From assembly GCA_022419385.1 (NCBI GenBank), contig JAJUBI010000001.1:6510001-6574000 (forward strand): a DNA stretch of 64,000 nucleotides. The letters are read 5' to 3'. Each line of letters opens with the position of its first letter. Position 1 is the first letter of the stretch. Both the position numbers and the translations under genes were made by a program. The notes beneath the pieces were generated by a model. The model made no database searches. It saw nothing but the letters and a program-made list of their open reading frames with translations, and was not told where the DNA came from. Shown in pieces: positions 1 through 10,837 of the stretch. The DNA is from Paraconiothyrium sp. Pb-2020 (taxonomy: Eukaryota; Ascomycota; Dothideomycetes; Pleosporales; Didymosphaeriaceae).

Positions 1-755
1 TTTGCCTCATCGATAGCTTCACAATGCAATATACTTTCGTCTGCATGTCATTTGGCCTACTTGCCTTATCTCTCTACGCATCTTGACACAGGTATTAACC
101 TCTCCCCCATGGTTCTTAATACTTAACTTCTTCGAACCCTCAACTTCCTCAGTCAACCTTGGATGCTCTTTCTTCAACCTCTCTCCCCGAGCTGTGCCAT
201 CAATCTTAATTCGAACCTCAAATGTGAAACAAATACCTTTAACTTAGCAAGTCCATTCGCACCTTCACGTCAAAGATGCATGTTCTACAACAGTGCTCCT
301 GTCTCCAGCGAGTATGATGCGCTTGCATCTTGCTAGGGTAGCTCGCTCATGCAGGACTAGATCCGCCAGAGAACATAGATAAGTAAGTCCACGAGGAAAC
401 CTGGAACCAGATACAGGTCACCAATTGTGCTCATGTCTAGAAAGAAATTACATTTGCTCAAGAAACGCCAAACACCATCTCCGAACTCCATCCGTCCCAG
501 ATTCCATCCATCCCATTCCCACTCGTTCCAAGCTGTGCCTGCCAATTTCGATACGCTCTGACAATGTAAAATTTTCGATTCCAACCCGCTGGTGCAAGAT
601 CCTCACATGGAAGCCCTAAGACAACTTCCACAGTTCCATCGCGTCTGAGAAAACACAAGACGGGTTCGTTCAGTTCCGCGCCAAAATCTGCAATTCAACG
701 CCGATAAAAGGCTCGGATCGTTTGCTCGCGATCGGAGCATATGCGTAAAGGATCA
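1..755. other. Left-edge stretch without a supported gene
   Basis: Only short overlapping open frames on both strands are present. None shows a recognisable domain, a convincing start or splice continuity. It may be the 3' flank of the small membrane-protein gene that follows. Confidence 0.5.
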
Positions 756-1220
756 TCAAACGCCGTTCACATCGGCCCGTTGATTGTGAAGGTTGTTGTT
801 TTCATTGTTGATTTGACATGCCTCCAGCCGCGGGGACTGGACATACGCATTCCCACCGACACCGACGTTAGGCTTGTTTCGAAATTCCCATATCTTAACC
901 GTACACGCACTCACGAAACAGAGCCAAAACTTCGTCAAAAATTCGGTTCCGTACAGACAATCAATTCCATACAGAATCATGCCGGACATAACGATCAAGC
1001 AAACGACGTGCCCCGGAAACTTCATTTGAACATCTCCATCCAGACTCCTCCAAAGCAGAATCGTATAGGGGAGATATGAGAAGACCCAAATGACTACAGG
1101 GATCCAATATAGGTAAGGGTCCTGTGACGTGGGGTCGAAGAACTTGAATATTCCTGCTGACATGGATACCATTACGAGGAAGGCGCGCAGAATTTTCCAA
1201 AGCCTCTTGAAGATAGCCAT
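756..1220 (-). CDS. Small multi-pass membrane protein, hypothetical
   Basis: A 154-residue intronless frame with an ATG start at 1220. It holds three to four hydrophobic stretches: about residues 9-25, 36-56 (YWIPVVIWVFSYLPYTILLW), 70-85 (VVCLIVMSGMILYGI) and 93-107. A polar Asn-rich tail follows. The alternation of hydrophobic helices with short charged loops supports an integral membrane protein. I do not recognise the family. Its upstream DNA contains the 69-bp tandem repeats and four CACGTG boxes. Seen: the frame and the hydrophobicity. Inferred: that it is expressed. Confidence 0.5.
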   Translation of the reverse strand: MAIFKRLWKILRAFLVMVSMSAGIFKFFDPTSQDPYLYWIPVVIWVFSYLPYTILLWRSLDGDVQMKFPGHVVCLIVMSGMILYGIDCLYGTEFLTKFWLCFVSACTVKIWEFRNKPNVGVGGNAYVQSPRLEACQINNENNNLHNQRADVNGV

Positions 1221-1455
1221 CTATACGAAGGAATTTGAGCGATAGGAAACAAGCGATAGGAAACAACCTTCAAGATGACGTAAGCAAAAGATACTGTATC
1301 TTGAAACAACAGGTACGTACCTAACAGGAGATGCAAAGACGCAACAAAAATCCGAGAAATTTTATCGAAAGTGGTTCGTATGGTACCAAGTTCGTAGGAG
1401 CAATAGAGCAGTCTGCGAGGCCTAATATCCCAAGTTCACTATGCCAAGCCTATAC

Positions 1456-1660
1456 ATCCACTCCGCGATACCACAGCTGCGCCCCGCGATGAGTCCCAGA
1501 ACAGCGCATCACGTGCTGGCTAGCATCCACTCCGCAATACCTACCACAGCTGCGCCCCGTGATTGGTTCCAGAACAGCCAATGACGTACCACTAAGTCCA
1601 CTCCGTAGTACCATTCACCGCGACGAGGCTGAGAACACCCCATCACGTGCTCTGGGAAAA
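1456..1660. repeat. Three imperfect ~69-bp tandem repeats
   Basis: Three consecutive units begin at about 1456, 1525 and 1595. Each opens with (A/G)TCCACTCCG and carries a GAACA-type core (CAGAACAG in units 1 and 2, GAGAACACC in unit 3). Units 1 and 2 share CCACAGCTGCGCCCCG. Units 1 and 3 end in CATCACGTGCT, while unit 2 has the variant AATGACGTACC at the same place. Unit 3 is the most diverged. Confidence 0.8.
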
Positions 1661-1836
1661 TCCACCTTCTCTATCTTTGAATAACAACTTCTCAACGCAC
1701 GGAGTTGATCGATTACGGTCGCAGAATCGGACTATTATTGACAAGAGTGTTCTTGTATACTCTTCTTTCGGCAGATTGATCACGTGTTTTAGGCAGCGGG
1801 GTTGGGGGCGGACCTCGGGAGGAGAGTCTTCACGTG
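1510..1836. promoter_or_regulatory. Cluster of four CACGTG (E-box) palindromes
   Basis: CACGTG occurs at 1510-1515, 1644-1649, 1781-1786 and 1831-1836, within 330 bp. It is the classical core site of bHLH factors (Cbf1/Pho4/SREBP type). The cluster lies 290-620 bp upstream of the minus-strand membrane-protein gene. Regulatory function is inferred from the sequence alone. Confidence 0.4.
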
Positions 1837-2380
1837 GAACGCTGTGCTCTGACTTGGATCGTTGAGTAGTGATGCCCAGGCTGGACACATGTAACGCGAA
1901 ATTCGCTTGCTAGCACTGAAAACGCATTCAACCTCTGTACACGCTTAGACATATGTTACACTTGAAACTGCGACGGTCGTAACTGCGGAGTGAGCTTCGT
2001 TAGAGGTTCTGAGGACTATGGGACACGTAATGTAGCCTTGTAACATGTCGGAACATCAGACAGAGACGACCGAGGCATTACGCAGTCGAACATCGCTCGG
2101 TCTTCTGGTATGTTTTCGAAAGTACAAGCTACCAGCCGAGTACTCATATGCGAGCTCTGTTGCTAACGCCCTTAAACCACATTTCAGGCAGGAGAGTAGT
2201 CGTTCACAGCCGGAATTCTGAGCATGTACGCCGATAAAATAGAGACAGGAGCGGCGAAGGCAAGCCTATTGGTCGGAAACATCTTGATAATCATCCATCG
2301 CAAGCCCCTTCTCTTCTTGCTTCATCAGTCAAGCTGGGCTTGTGACAGCCATAACATTCATGCCCCAGCAAGCCTCATCC

Positions 2381-4339
2381 TCACCCCTCCCTCCCACTGC
2401 TCGGGCGGATACCTCTCCATCCCCACACAAACCCCCTCCCACAAGAACCTACTCTCCCCCCACCCTCTCCCCCTCCTCTCCACCCATTCACCGGCCACAT
2501 AGGCACATAGCAATACTCGCCAACACCACATTTCTCCTCACATGCTACATCCTGCTCCACCCAGCCCAGCCACGCGATCAGCTCCTGCAGATCCTGCTTC
2601 CACCGTGTCGTGCGGCTCTTGATGATGTGGGGTAAGAGTTGTTTGGGTGGGTCGGACGGGGAGGAAGGTTGGAAGTACATGAACCAGTGGTATTCGACGT
2701 GGAGCGAGATTTTGATGACTGTGCTGCAGAGGGCGTGGAGGGTTTCGGTGATGGCGTGGGAGAAGATGGCGTCTTCTTCGTTTGCAGGATCTGCATCGAG
2801 GGCGTATTGGGAGAGGCAGCGCGCGAGGGTGGTTTGTGCGAGGGGGGAGTGTGTGCCGAAGAGGTCGGCGAGTTTGTCCTCGTCGTAGGGTCGTGGAGTG
2901 GGGTATTCGAAGAATGGGAGAAGGAGCCAGTGCGTGAGTTGTCGGATGTTGGTTAGCCAGTCTCGGAGCGAGGCTTGCTCTTCGTCTGTGTCTGAAAGGT
3001 CTTTCATCAGGTAGCTGAGTAGTGTCTTGAGCTCGTCGCTGTAGCGTGTGACGATGTCTTTCGCGATGTAGGGCCAGTCAATCTTCGATCCGTCTTGCGG
3101 GGCTTCAAGGTTGATCCGTAGTCGTTGCTCTACGGCTTTACGCATGTATTGCGCATCTTGCTCGTCCACGCTAGTCAGCCGATGCTGTCTTCGCCGTCGT
3201 TGCAATCCTAAGAGCTCTTGTTCTCGCCATGGGTGGCTCGGGAACAACTTTAACTTCCACCTTCCATCGGGGCCCAAACTAAAGCGCTCTATGTCCTCTG
3301 CTATTCTCACACGTGACTGATTTTGCAACCCGGGCTCATAGAAAGAGAAGACACCTCCCGAATCGAGCCTTATGCGTGAATCGCCCGTGTACCTCTTTGC
3401 AGCGGCCGAAAACCAGAACCAGTTTGATGTATTCCGGAATGGCTCCCTCGGGTCGCTCATCCCGGGCCCATGGGGACCCTCATCTTCGGTTCCCAATCGA
3501 GCTTGAGCACCGAGTTGTAATGGCCGCTGGAGCCGAGGTTGCTGTACGTGTCCGCGAACAGGCATCTCGCTATCAGACACATACGGCGTCGAAACATCCA
3601 GGTTCGAAACCAGCTTCAACGACGGGCTCTCAAAGTCGCACCAAATGAGCTCGAATCCCGCATTCATCCTTACAATGGCCTCATACCCCCATCCCTTTCC
3701 TCCTAGACCGCTGCTGCCCAACCACTTGCATAGCTCCCTGGCACGGAAATATTCATCCACAAGCGGATTCCAGTGCTCTGGCGGATGGCCTCCCGGGCGA
3801 CCCCCGGGTGGTCTTCGCGGTGGACCCTCATCATCCTTCCCACCATGCGGAGGTTTCTTCCCCGGCGGTCTACCCCCAGGAGGCGGCCGGTCCCAGCCTG
3901 GTTCCCTTCCATCAGTTCCGTTCTTCAAGAACACCATCTGACTCCACGTGCCATCGCCCATGAGATTCGCGCTTGCGCCATCGAAATAGACTGCTTTGAC
4001 ATCTCTCATAGTCTTGTAGGTAATTATTCTACTCTCCGGCATATTTCCCATGATTGCGTACGCCATGTAAATGTCGAAAGCAAGCCATTCTGGGCTCGGT
4101 ACTGGATCGTTGTCGTGGCGCCCATGGTAGAACAGCGTGTGGCGAGGGATAGTTCCAGATGCGATAGTGTGACCGTTGGGGAAGAGGGTCTGTGGGTGGA
4201 CGGATAGTAGGACGGATAGAGAATGGGTGATGTGGGGTGACGGAGATGTGAAGTTTAGGAAGGGGAGGAAAGACGGGGGAGATGCTTGGACGGCAGCGCT
4301 GAACGCCAGAATGCTCATGAGAGCCGCTTGCAATGCCAT
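2381..4339 (-). CDS. Secreted conserved fungal protein of unknown function
   Basis: A 652-residue intronless frame with an ATG at 4339. Residues 1-19 (MALQAALMSILAFSAAVQA) look like a signal peptide with an Ala-rich cleavage site, so the protein probably enters the secretory pathway. The N-terminal half has conserved-looking segments such as HGRHDNDPVPSPEWLAFD and a Trp/Cys-containing stretch near residue 210. A low-complexity Pro/Gly/Lys-rich insert lies at about residues 150-190 (PPGGRPPGKKPP). The C-terminal half is charged and helical, with a final Cys/Gly-rich segment. I recall related uncharacterised proteins in ascomycetes but cannot assign a reaction. The Gly/Pro insert may vary between strains. 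Confidence 0.7.
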   Translation of the reverse strand: MALQAALMSILAFSAAVQASPPSFLPFLNFTSPSPHITHSLSVLLSVHPQTLFPNGHTIASGTIPRHTLFYHGRHDNDPVPSPEWLAFDIYMAYAIMGNMPESRIITYKTMRDVKAVYFDGASANLMGDGTWSQMVFLKNGTDGREPGWDRPPPGGRPPGKKPPHGGKDDEGPPRRPPGGRPGGHPPEHWNPLVDEYFRARELCKWLGSSGLGGKGWGYEAIVRMNAGFELIWCDFESPSLKLVSNLDVSTPYVSDSEMPVRGHVQQPRLQRPLQLGAQARLGTEDEGPHGPGMSDPREPFRNTSNWFWFSAAAKRYTGDSRIRLDSGGVFSFYEPGLQNQSRVRIAEDIERFSLGPDGRWKLKLFPSHPWREQELLGLQRRRRQHRLTSVDEQDAQYMRKAVEQRLRINLEAPQDGSKIDWPYIAKDIVTRYSDELKTLLSYLMKDLSDTDEEQASLRDWLTNIRQLTHWLLLPFFEYPTPRPYDEDKLADLFGTHSPLAQTTLARCLSQYALDADPANEEDAIFSHAITETLHALCSTVIKISLHVEYHWFMYFQPSSPSDPPKQLLPHIIKSRTTRWKQDLQELIAWLGWVEQDVACEEKCGVGEYCYVPMWPVNGWRGGGEGGGRVGSCGRGFVWGWRGIRPSSGREG

Positions 4340-4996
4340 ATTGGCAGAGGAATGTCGTCAAGATCAAAATGCCATGTTGATGCGATGTTGCATAGTTCAG
4401 AGCTCAGAACCATCGTGTTGATGCTGGAGCAAGATGTTAAGATAAGGTTTATCGCATCGCGTATCGGTGACGCGTCATCCAAGTGACTGCCAGACTAGGA
4501 CAGACGGATTCATACCCCTGTAAAGGGAGAGACGGAGTCGAAAATGATGAGAAAATCAAGAACGTGAGAATGGAAGAGGGGTTGGGGGACCTCCGAATAT
4601 AATGTCCTTGTATAAACTGAAGGTTGGTAGACTAGCAGACTTGTCGCGTCGTGCGGAGAGGTTCGCGAGTCATGCACGAGCGAGGGGCAACTCAATATCG
4701 GTCGCTTAAGAGCTTCCCGCATTTACTGGCGTACCATAGTTGCACTCAGGTACCGCTGGCGATGTACTCGATGAAGATGATTGCATCGCCAGATTTACCG
4801 CGTCGGTGCGCACCCGGTATGAGGGAGCAGCAGAAACCAGTCGTCCAAGCACGGTGGTGCGACGGATGACGTCAACGGCAGCATGTGAAAGTCGAGCTCC
4901 ATTCTTCCCATGCTCACCTCACAACGCCTTTATCACCGAGACCCTCCCATAGCAGAGCGCAATTACCTATCGACTCCTGGAATACCGATACTGAAC
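4340..4996. other. Intergenic spacer, nothing recognised
   Basis: The divergent spacer between the secreted-protein gene and the NTF2-like gene, probably holding both promoters. No repeat or RNA gene was recognised. Confidence 0.5.
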
Positions 4997-5791
4997 ATGG
5001 AGAATCCAGGTGCGCGACCGTGGACGTTGAACTTCTTCGCGACGTACTGACGTTTCGCAGCAAAAGAAATCGCCGGCGTAATCCACCTCCTCACACAATC
5101 TCCGCCTTCGATACAGCGCGAAACGATTGAGAGATACTTCACGCACGATGCCTCGTTCACACACCCCTTCTGTCGAACCGGCAGCTTCGACAACTCGCGG
5201 TTCCTGATCAGGGCGATATATCGGTGGTACAAGATACTGAGTCCTAAGATCGAGTTGACGATCAATTCAGTGGGTGAGCCGTCTTCCGGACACTTCTCCC
5301 TTGCACGAAGTTTGCGCAGAATGAGTTTTCGTTGAACAAGCTAACAGACCATCATAGCATACGACGAGCCCAACCTCCTTCTCTACGTAAACATCACCCA
5401 AGTCTTTGGCATCTGGGTGATCCCCTTCCACCGCGCGCGTGTGAACCTCACCACCATCCTCTCGCTCAAGCGCAATCGCGGCGACGATAAGTACTACATC
5501 CAGAGCCAGAACGATCTGTACCAGACAGACGAGTTCGTAAAATTCGTCTTACCACCGAGCTGGATTTTTGTGTGGCTGTGGCAGTTTTGGGCAACATTCT
5601 TCTGCTTCTTGGGTGCATTCGCATTATGGCCGATTAGCTATGCGGAACAGTGGATCTGGGATGAGGGCGAATCGCGCAAGAGCCGGAACAAAGTCGAAGG
5701 AAGGAAAGGGCAGAGTGCTGGTGACTTACTCGATGACATTGACCTGCGGGACCTGGAACGGAAGGCTCTGGTGAATAAGCCGAGTAGGTAG
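4997..5791 (+). CDS. SigF-like NTF2-like domain protein with C-terminal membrane segment
   Basis: A three-exon gene: 4997-5009, 5061-5273 and 5358-5791, giving 219 aa. Intron 1 (5010-5060) starts GTGCGC and has a TACTGAC branch; intron 2 (5274-5357) starts GTGAGC and has a GCTAAC branch. Splicing removes an in-frame TGA and gives MENPAKEIAGVIHLLTQSPP as the N-terminus, typical of the family. The NTF2-like cone holds RYFTHDASFTHPFCRTGSFD and the YRWYKILSPKIEL region. It is followed by a Trp-rich hydrophobic segment (WIFVWLWQFWATFFCFLGAF, about residues 130-160) that should sit in a membrane, then a charged tail. The family is conserved in ascomycetes; its biochemical role is unknown. Confidence 0.9.
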
Positions 5792-7214
5792 TCGCTGATG
5801 CGGAAAAGCTACGGTCAGTCACTTCTCCGAAGAGTCCAAGATAGGCAAGGCTAGGTGCAGCTCTGAAACTATTCTTGGATCGTGCACATACTTTCGAAGT
5901 TCTGGTAGAAGAATGCCGATGTGGAGCGGCCCACGGAGCTTGACCCTTTAGCTCCGAGTACCCAATATAGCTTCAAGACCCGCTGATTAAGTTATTTCGA
6001 TTGTGGCGTTTATCAAGAATGACTACTGCAGTCGAATCTTGAACATGACGTTTCGACCAAGTCTTTGCGGTTCTGTTGTGTTGTGCGACCGAAAGCTCGC
6101 GAAACAGCGCCAGACCGCCGATTCGCAGGACATGTACCATACAAACTACACAGATGTTCTCGGCATCAGTATGCGAGATCAGATCAGCTCGACGATCGCA
6201 GCGTAGACATGTCACGATACCCATTCACGTACTCGAACATTGGAACACAGACCTGCAGTAGACGGCGCAGGTGCGAGAATAAGGTGCGGCTCGAGCTGAG
6301 ATCCGCTGTGCCGAAAAACCGAAACGAATGTTTTGACAAGTCGTTAGAACAGCGATGGAACGTGCATGGCGTGCGCTAAATTGTGAGCTATGGCGATGAA
6401 CGTGAAACGGTGCGGAGGCGTTTCATCGCCCTGGCAGAAACGGCTTCGGCCCCGCGTGCTGGTAGGCGCATACATGCTCCTCAATTACACCTAGTGGCAC
6501 GGCGCCAGGAGACTCAATTCGCTATGTGCGCCGAGTTCCCGAATTTAGAAAGTGATGAGGTGTGCAAGAGAGCGAAGCTGGGTTTTGTATTTTTCATGCG
6601 AGGCACCGATAGTGCTGGTAATTCGGTGTGCTCTTGACCGCGCCTATGCAAGTCTTCTCTTGCTTCCGTCGTACGAAGTGCAAATGTGGCTTCGACGAGA
6701 ACGCCTGATTATTATCAGTGCCGATTTAGGCGAGTCGTTGTCGCGAGCTTGAGCTTCAAACTGTGATGCAAACAAGCAGCGCATGGTGTGTCGTTTCTAT
6801 CAGACGACAACCCTGCCGCATTGAAGAGGAGAAGGCCAATCAGAACTGGCGTAATCTTGAAGAGAAAGCGCCGTCTTGGGAGGCCATGGCTTTTGTTGAT
6901 CTGCCGCCATGCATGTCTAAGAGAACCAGTCGGAGCGGCGCGTGGGACGGCATAACGCTCCCGGAAAGTATGCGGCATGGACTGGTTGAGTCCGTGCATC
7001 CCCCATAGACTGAGATAGATAAACTCCAAGCCTTTCCCTGCCATTTATTGCCTGTCCTTCATTCAGTCTGTCTCCATCTGTTCCTTTCGTCGCATGATAT
7101 TGCGCGTCCGTTCGTTTGAACTGTCTACATATCGCATACACTACGCTTGCGCAACCACAACTTTCAGACCCCTCCATAATCTGGAAATTACCAAGCTCTT
7201 TCTAGACTACCAAC
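5792..7214. other. Intergenic spacer, nothing recognised
   Basis: About 1.4 kb with only short overlapping frames. The last ~150 bp before 7215 is pyrimidine-rich, as is common for fungal core promoters, and probably serves the GPI-type protein gene. Confidence 0.5.
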
Positions 7215-7979
7215 ATGTCTCTTCGAATCGCATCCTTAGCTTTGTTTACCGGCGCGCTCGCAACTCCATTTGAGAAAGTAGCACGTGACTCTTGCAATCC
7301 ATGCAACCCCAAAGGCGCGACTGGAACCAATCCTCCCAGCCTTGGACCCGATCTGAGCTCCCTTTACACAGACATCCTCGCATCGGTCGAAGACATCCAT
7401 TTCGACACCCGCTCAGACTCAGTCGAAGCTCGCGACGACGGTTTTTGCTGTGCGGAGACGCTTGACTGCGTGAACGTACAGAATCTAAACATCCCAATGT
7501 GCTACGACAAGTTCACGACGAACTTTGCATTTTCGGATCGCTCGTACGGGTCGTTGACGACTGGGGATTACACGCAGGGTGGCTCGGAGGCGAACCTGCT
7601 CACCGGCGAGTACTCGAAGGATGGCAGCGAAGGAAACATCTACTCGAACGACCCTTCTGCGAAACCCAACACGGCGACTTTGTCGATCCCCCCTCAGTGG
7701 ACTGAGTCGGGTGTTGGCAGTGCCATCCCGGCGACGGCGATTGTAGGAAGTGCAACAGCACCAGCTCAAACATCGGCACAGATAACTGCGACCGCGGCGG
7801 CACAGTCATCAGGGGAGACGTCCGCTACATCGGGTACTGCTGCGTCTCAGTCGGCAGGATCTGCTACCTCTTCAAGGGGCGAAGCCGCCGCTGCTTCGAC
7901 TTCAACTCCGGGTGCTGCCGTTCAGGGCGCCCCTACGCTTGTGATGATGGCATTTGCAGCTATACTGTACGCCGTATGA
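7215..7979 (+). CDS. Secreted, probably GPI-anchored cell-surface protein
   Basis: A single-exon 254-aa protein. Residues 1-16 (MSLRIASLALFTGALA) form a signal peptide. The mature part has a small Cys-containing domain: SCNPCNP near residue 26, and a CCAETLDC...MCYDKFTTNFAF block at about residues 78-105, a signature I recognise from fungal GPI-anchored proteins. Gly/Ser-rich repeats then occur (SLTTGDYTQGGSEANLLTGE, followed by a second degenerate copy). A Ser/Thr/Ala-rich stalk runs from about 165 to 235, suited to O-mannosylation. A short hydrophobic tail (APTLVMMAFAAILYAV) resembles a GPI-attachment signal. A wall or plasma-membrane location is inferred. Confidence 0.85.
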   Translation: MSLRIASLALFTGALATPFEKVARDSCNPCNPKGATGTNPPSLGPDLSSLYTDILASVEDIHFDTRSDSVEARDDGFCCAETLDCVNVQNLNIPMCYDKFTTNFAFSDRSYGSLTTGDYTQGGSEANLLTGEYSKDGSEGNIYSNDPSAKPNTATLSIPPQWTESGVGSAIPATAIVGSATAPAQTSAQITATAAAQSSGETSATSGTAASQSAGSATSSRGEAAAASTSTPGAAVQGAPTLVMMAFAAILYAV

Positions 7980-8127
7980 AGAGACGCATCTCGAAGAACT
8001 TTGATGGAAATGCCATGGATGATACCCTAATTGTTCGTAATGTTTATTCTGGCTTGTACATGTCCAACGCGATGTATATAGACGATATGAAAGGTTAAAT
8101 CACATTGTCGAATTCGCCTTTATTTGG

Positions 8128-8793
8128 TCATTCGCTTCCAAGTGCAATTTGTATTCTTGAGACTTCTTCCTTGTCAACCGTCTCGCCGGGCTGTGTAAGA
8201 GCTGCGGAGTGATACCACGGGACCTGCGTTTGCTGACGCAGCGCTGCAACGTTGGTCGATCGAATACCTCCACCAATGATGAACGTGATTCGATCACCAA
8301 AGTCTTTCTGCAGTTGAGCGACACGACCAGCTCCAGCTACAGCGTTGGCCTGGCCTCCACTAGTAAGGATCGACGTGAAGCCGCAGCGGATCAAGCTCTC
8401 GACAGCTTCTCCTTGATCCGGCACCGAATCAAACGCCCGATGAAAAGTGCACGGAAGCCCTGCTGCCATCTCCACAAGCTCACGATTGCGCGCTTCGTCA
8501 ACGCGGTTTTCCGCATCCAGTATGCCGAAGACGAACCCACTCGCTGACGGCTTGAAATTCAGGATGTCAAGCTTCATTTGGTAGAATTGTAACGTTGTAT
8601 AGACGAAGTCTCCGGGTCTTGGCCGAATCATGACATTGATGGGTTTCGTTGTTGCTTTGCGAAGCTCGGTTATGGCGTCAAGGGAAGGAGTGACACCGCC
8701 AGCAGCATAGTCGGCACAGAGCTCGATCCGGTCTGCGCCCGCCTCTGCTGCCGCGATTGCGGACGAAACGTTGAAACAGGCAATCTCGAGCAT
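8128..8793 (-). CDS. cutC: CutC family protein (copper homeostasis protein CutC)
   Basis: A single-exon TIM-barrel protein of 221 aa with an ATG at 8793. CutC signatures are clear: AAEAGADRIELCADYAAGG near the N-terminus, INVMIRPRPGDFVY at about residues 52-65, CTFHRAFD at about 114-121, and the TSGGQANA loop and FIIGGGIRS strand further on. Bacterial CutC was named for copper tolerance, and the human homologue binds Cu(I). The enzymatic activity, if any, is not established, so the name should be read as a family label. Length is slightly below the usual ~250 aa. The gene lies downstream of the MFS transporter on the same strand, 277 bp away. Confidence 0.93.
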   Translation of the reverse strand: MLEIACFNVSSAIAAAEAGADRIELCADYAAGGVTPSLDAITELRKATTKPINVMIRPRPGDFVYTTLQFYQMKLDILNFKPSASGFVFGILDAENRVDEARNRELVEMAAGLPCTFHRAFDSVPDQGEAVESLIRCGFTSILTSGGQANAVAGAGRVAQLQKDFGDRITFIIGGGIRSTNVAALRQQTQVPWYHSAALTQPGETVDKEEVSRIQIALGSE

Positions 8794-9070
8794 CGTTGTA
8801 AGTTGTGCGGATGGTCACATAGGGGAAGTGTGGAGGGACTTTGTGGAGGAAGGTGGAGCCTAAGGGTAACCTGCGCTAGCATCCGTATCGAGTTAGCGCG
8901 CTCTTCGTAGGAAACCACGCACTCCGGCACCCGTATGCATAATCGTTGCTATTACAAAAAAAAAAATAAAACACCTTTGAATCGACTTGTAGACTTCAAA
9001 GTAAGCTTCTATCACTACTCTATCATCTCCACCCTAACCCAACTCATCCGTTTCTTCCACAAGAATCTCA

Positions 9071-10837
9071 TCATAGGGTGTACACAAACTCAGGATTCTC
9101 CCTATCCGTCAAATCCAACCACTCCTGGTTCTCCAATCTGATATATCCCTCCGCATTCCGAATTTTCTCTTTCTTCTTGTTCTGCCACACGCAGTAGACG
9201 TGAATAAACGCCATAATGACCAAACACAATGCATAGCACACAATAATCGTGATCTCGGCGGGTATGTAGCGCGGTGCATCTTTTGCGCGGAACGTCTGTG
9301 GTCCTAAAATTCCCCTCTCAGTCCGATATGTACTATGTGAAAAATAACGTCATGGGTATGGAAAGGGCGTCTTACCGATGATGTTACCCGTACAATAGCC
9401 TATGAGAAACATAGCGGCGACAGTCGTCTTTTTGGTGTAGCCCGCGATATTGCTGGATATGAGGCTGAGGATGGCGACGAAGGGCGTTGGACTGGCTTGC
9501 GTGAGGTAGTACCCTGCAAGGCGACCGCTGTTGTTGGATAGCGGGAGCGCGACGATGAGTATCATGCCTAGGAGGGCGAGACACATTCCGCTCATGGAGA
9601 CGAGGACACGGTAGCCCAGCCTAACATCTGTCAGTCTTGCTAGAACATTGTATCGGAGAGGTCAGAATTTACTTGTCGCCGAGCCATCCACACCCAATTA
9701 GAGCAACGATCTCCACGACGCCTCCAGGAGTACCGTAGAGCAAGGACTCTTCGGGCGTGTATCCGAAGCCCACGATGAGTTGCGAGAAGAAGTTCGACAG
9801 GCCACCATTGGGAATGTCCGCTACGAGCGCGTAGAAGAAGAATGCCCAGGCTAGTGGATCCAGGAAAGCTTCCTTCAGCTGATACATCTTGAAGTGTTTG
9901 TTTCCTACACCCTGACCATTCACCCTGATGCGTTCGATGGCAAGGATCTGATCTTCTTTGCTGAGCCAGCGGCAATTCAGCTGGTTGTCCGGGACTATCC
10001 AAAGGAAAAGCACGCCCACAGCGGACGTGAGTAAGCCAGTCACTAGGAAGATAAGTTTCCAGGGCTCGATCAGAGTACCGTGTTTGCGAGCGCCGACCGC
10101 GATACCGTAGGCGACGACACCGCCGAAAATCTGTGCAAACCCGTTGAAGCTGAACCAGATACCTGTCCTGAACCCTTGCTCTTTCTTCGTATACCATTGA
10201 GACGTGAAAAGGGCGAAACCTGGCGTGACAGCAGCTTCGAATACGCCCAAGAAGAACCGGATGGCAATTGCCCCGGCATAATTCTCTACCGCCGCGAAAC
10301 AGGAGAGTACGATGCCCCACATGATGATGTTGAACGCCGCTGATGGAATCAGTGAGTGAACCCCAGCCATGTCGAATGATACGTACAATACTTGCCCAAC
10401 GGCAGTCGTTGCAGCAGACGACTCGTCGGGTACTCCCATGCCAGGTAACCGAAGTAAAACAAGCTACCCAGCCACGAGTACTCCGGCCCGGAAATCCCAA
10501 TCCCACTCTTGAGTTTGTCGTCCGAGGGCGGTAACTTAAGGCCCATAATAGAGGCATAGCTCAAGGTCGTCTTATCGAGATAGTTCAATCCGTAGACAAT
10601 ACACAAGATGGGCATCAAGTGTCTATCAATCTTCCTCAACAACCTCCTGTTCGTCTCCTCGCTCAACTCTAGTGTCTGTCCTTCATACCCTTCAAACGCT
10701 TTCAACGCTGCATCCGCATCGTGCGAATGCTTCAGAATCTTATCATCGATGTGCTGTACCATCTCGGGCGGCGGAGCATCGACCGCCGACTCCTTCTCCT
10801 CATAGGGCGGACTCGTAGCTTCCTTACCCGAAGCCAT
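9071..10837 (-). CDS. MFS transporter, allantoate/nicotinate permease (Dal5/Tna1) family
   Basis: Four exons on the minus strand: 10837-10387, 10339-9673, 9620-9376 and 9303-9071, giving 531 aa. The introns are 47, 52 and 72 nt. The start at 10837 has a good context (AACCATGG). Family hallmarks are DRHLMPILCIVYGLNYLDKT near residue 85, RLPLGKYSAFNIIMWG after the first junction, a helix 4-5 region with RFFLGVFEAAVTPGFA, and GNIIGPQTFRAKDAPRYIPA near the end. Twelve transmembrane helices are expected. Members of this anion:cation symporter family carry allantoate, nicotinate, pantothenate, biotin or related acids. The substrate here cannot be told from the sequence. Confidence 0.93.

Larger units (their letters stand above)
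1221..2380. other. Intergenic region with tandem repeat and CACGTG cluster
   Basis: The spacer between the membrane-protein gene and the 3' end of the next minus-strand gene. Apart from the repeat array at 1456-1660 and CACGTG palindromes at 1510, 1644, 1781 and 1831, I see only short unsupported frames. Confidence 0.6.
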
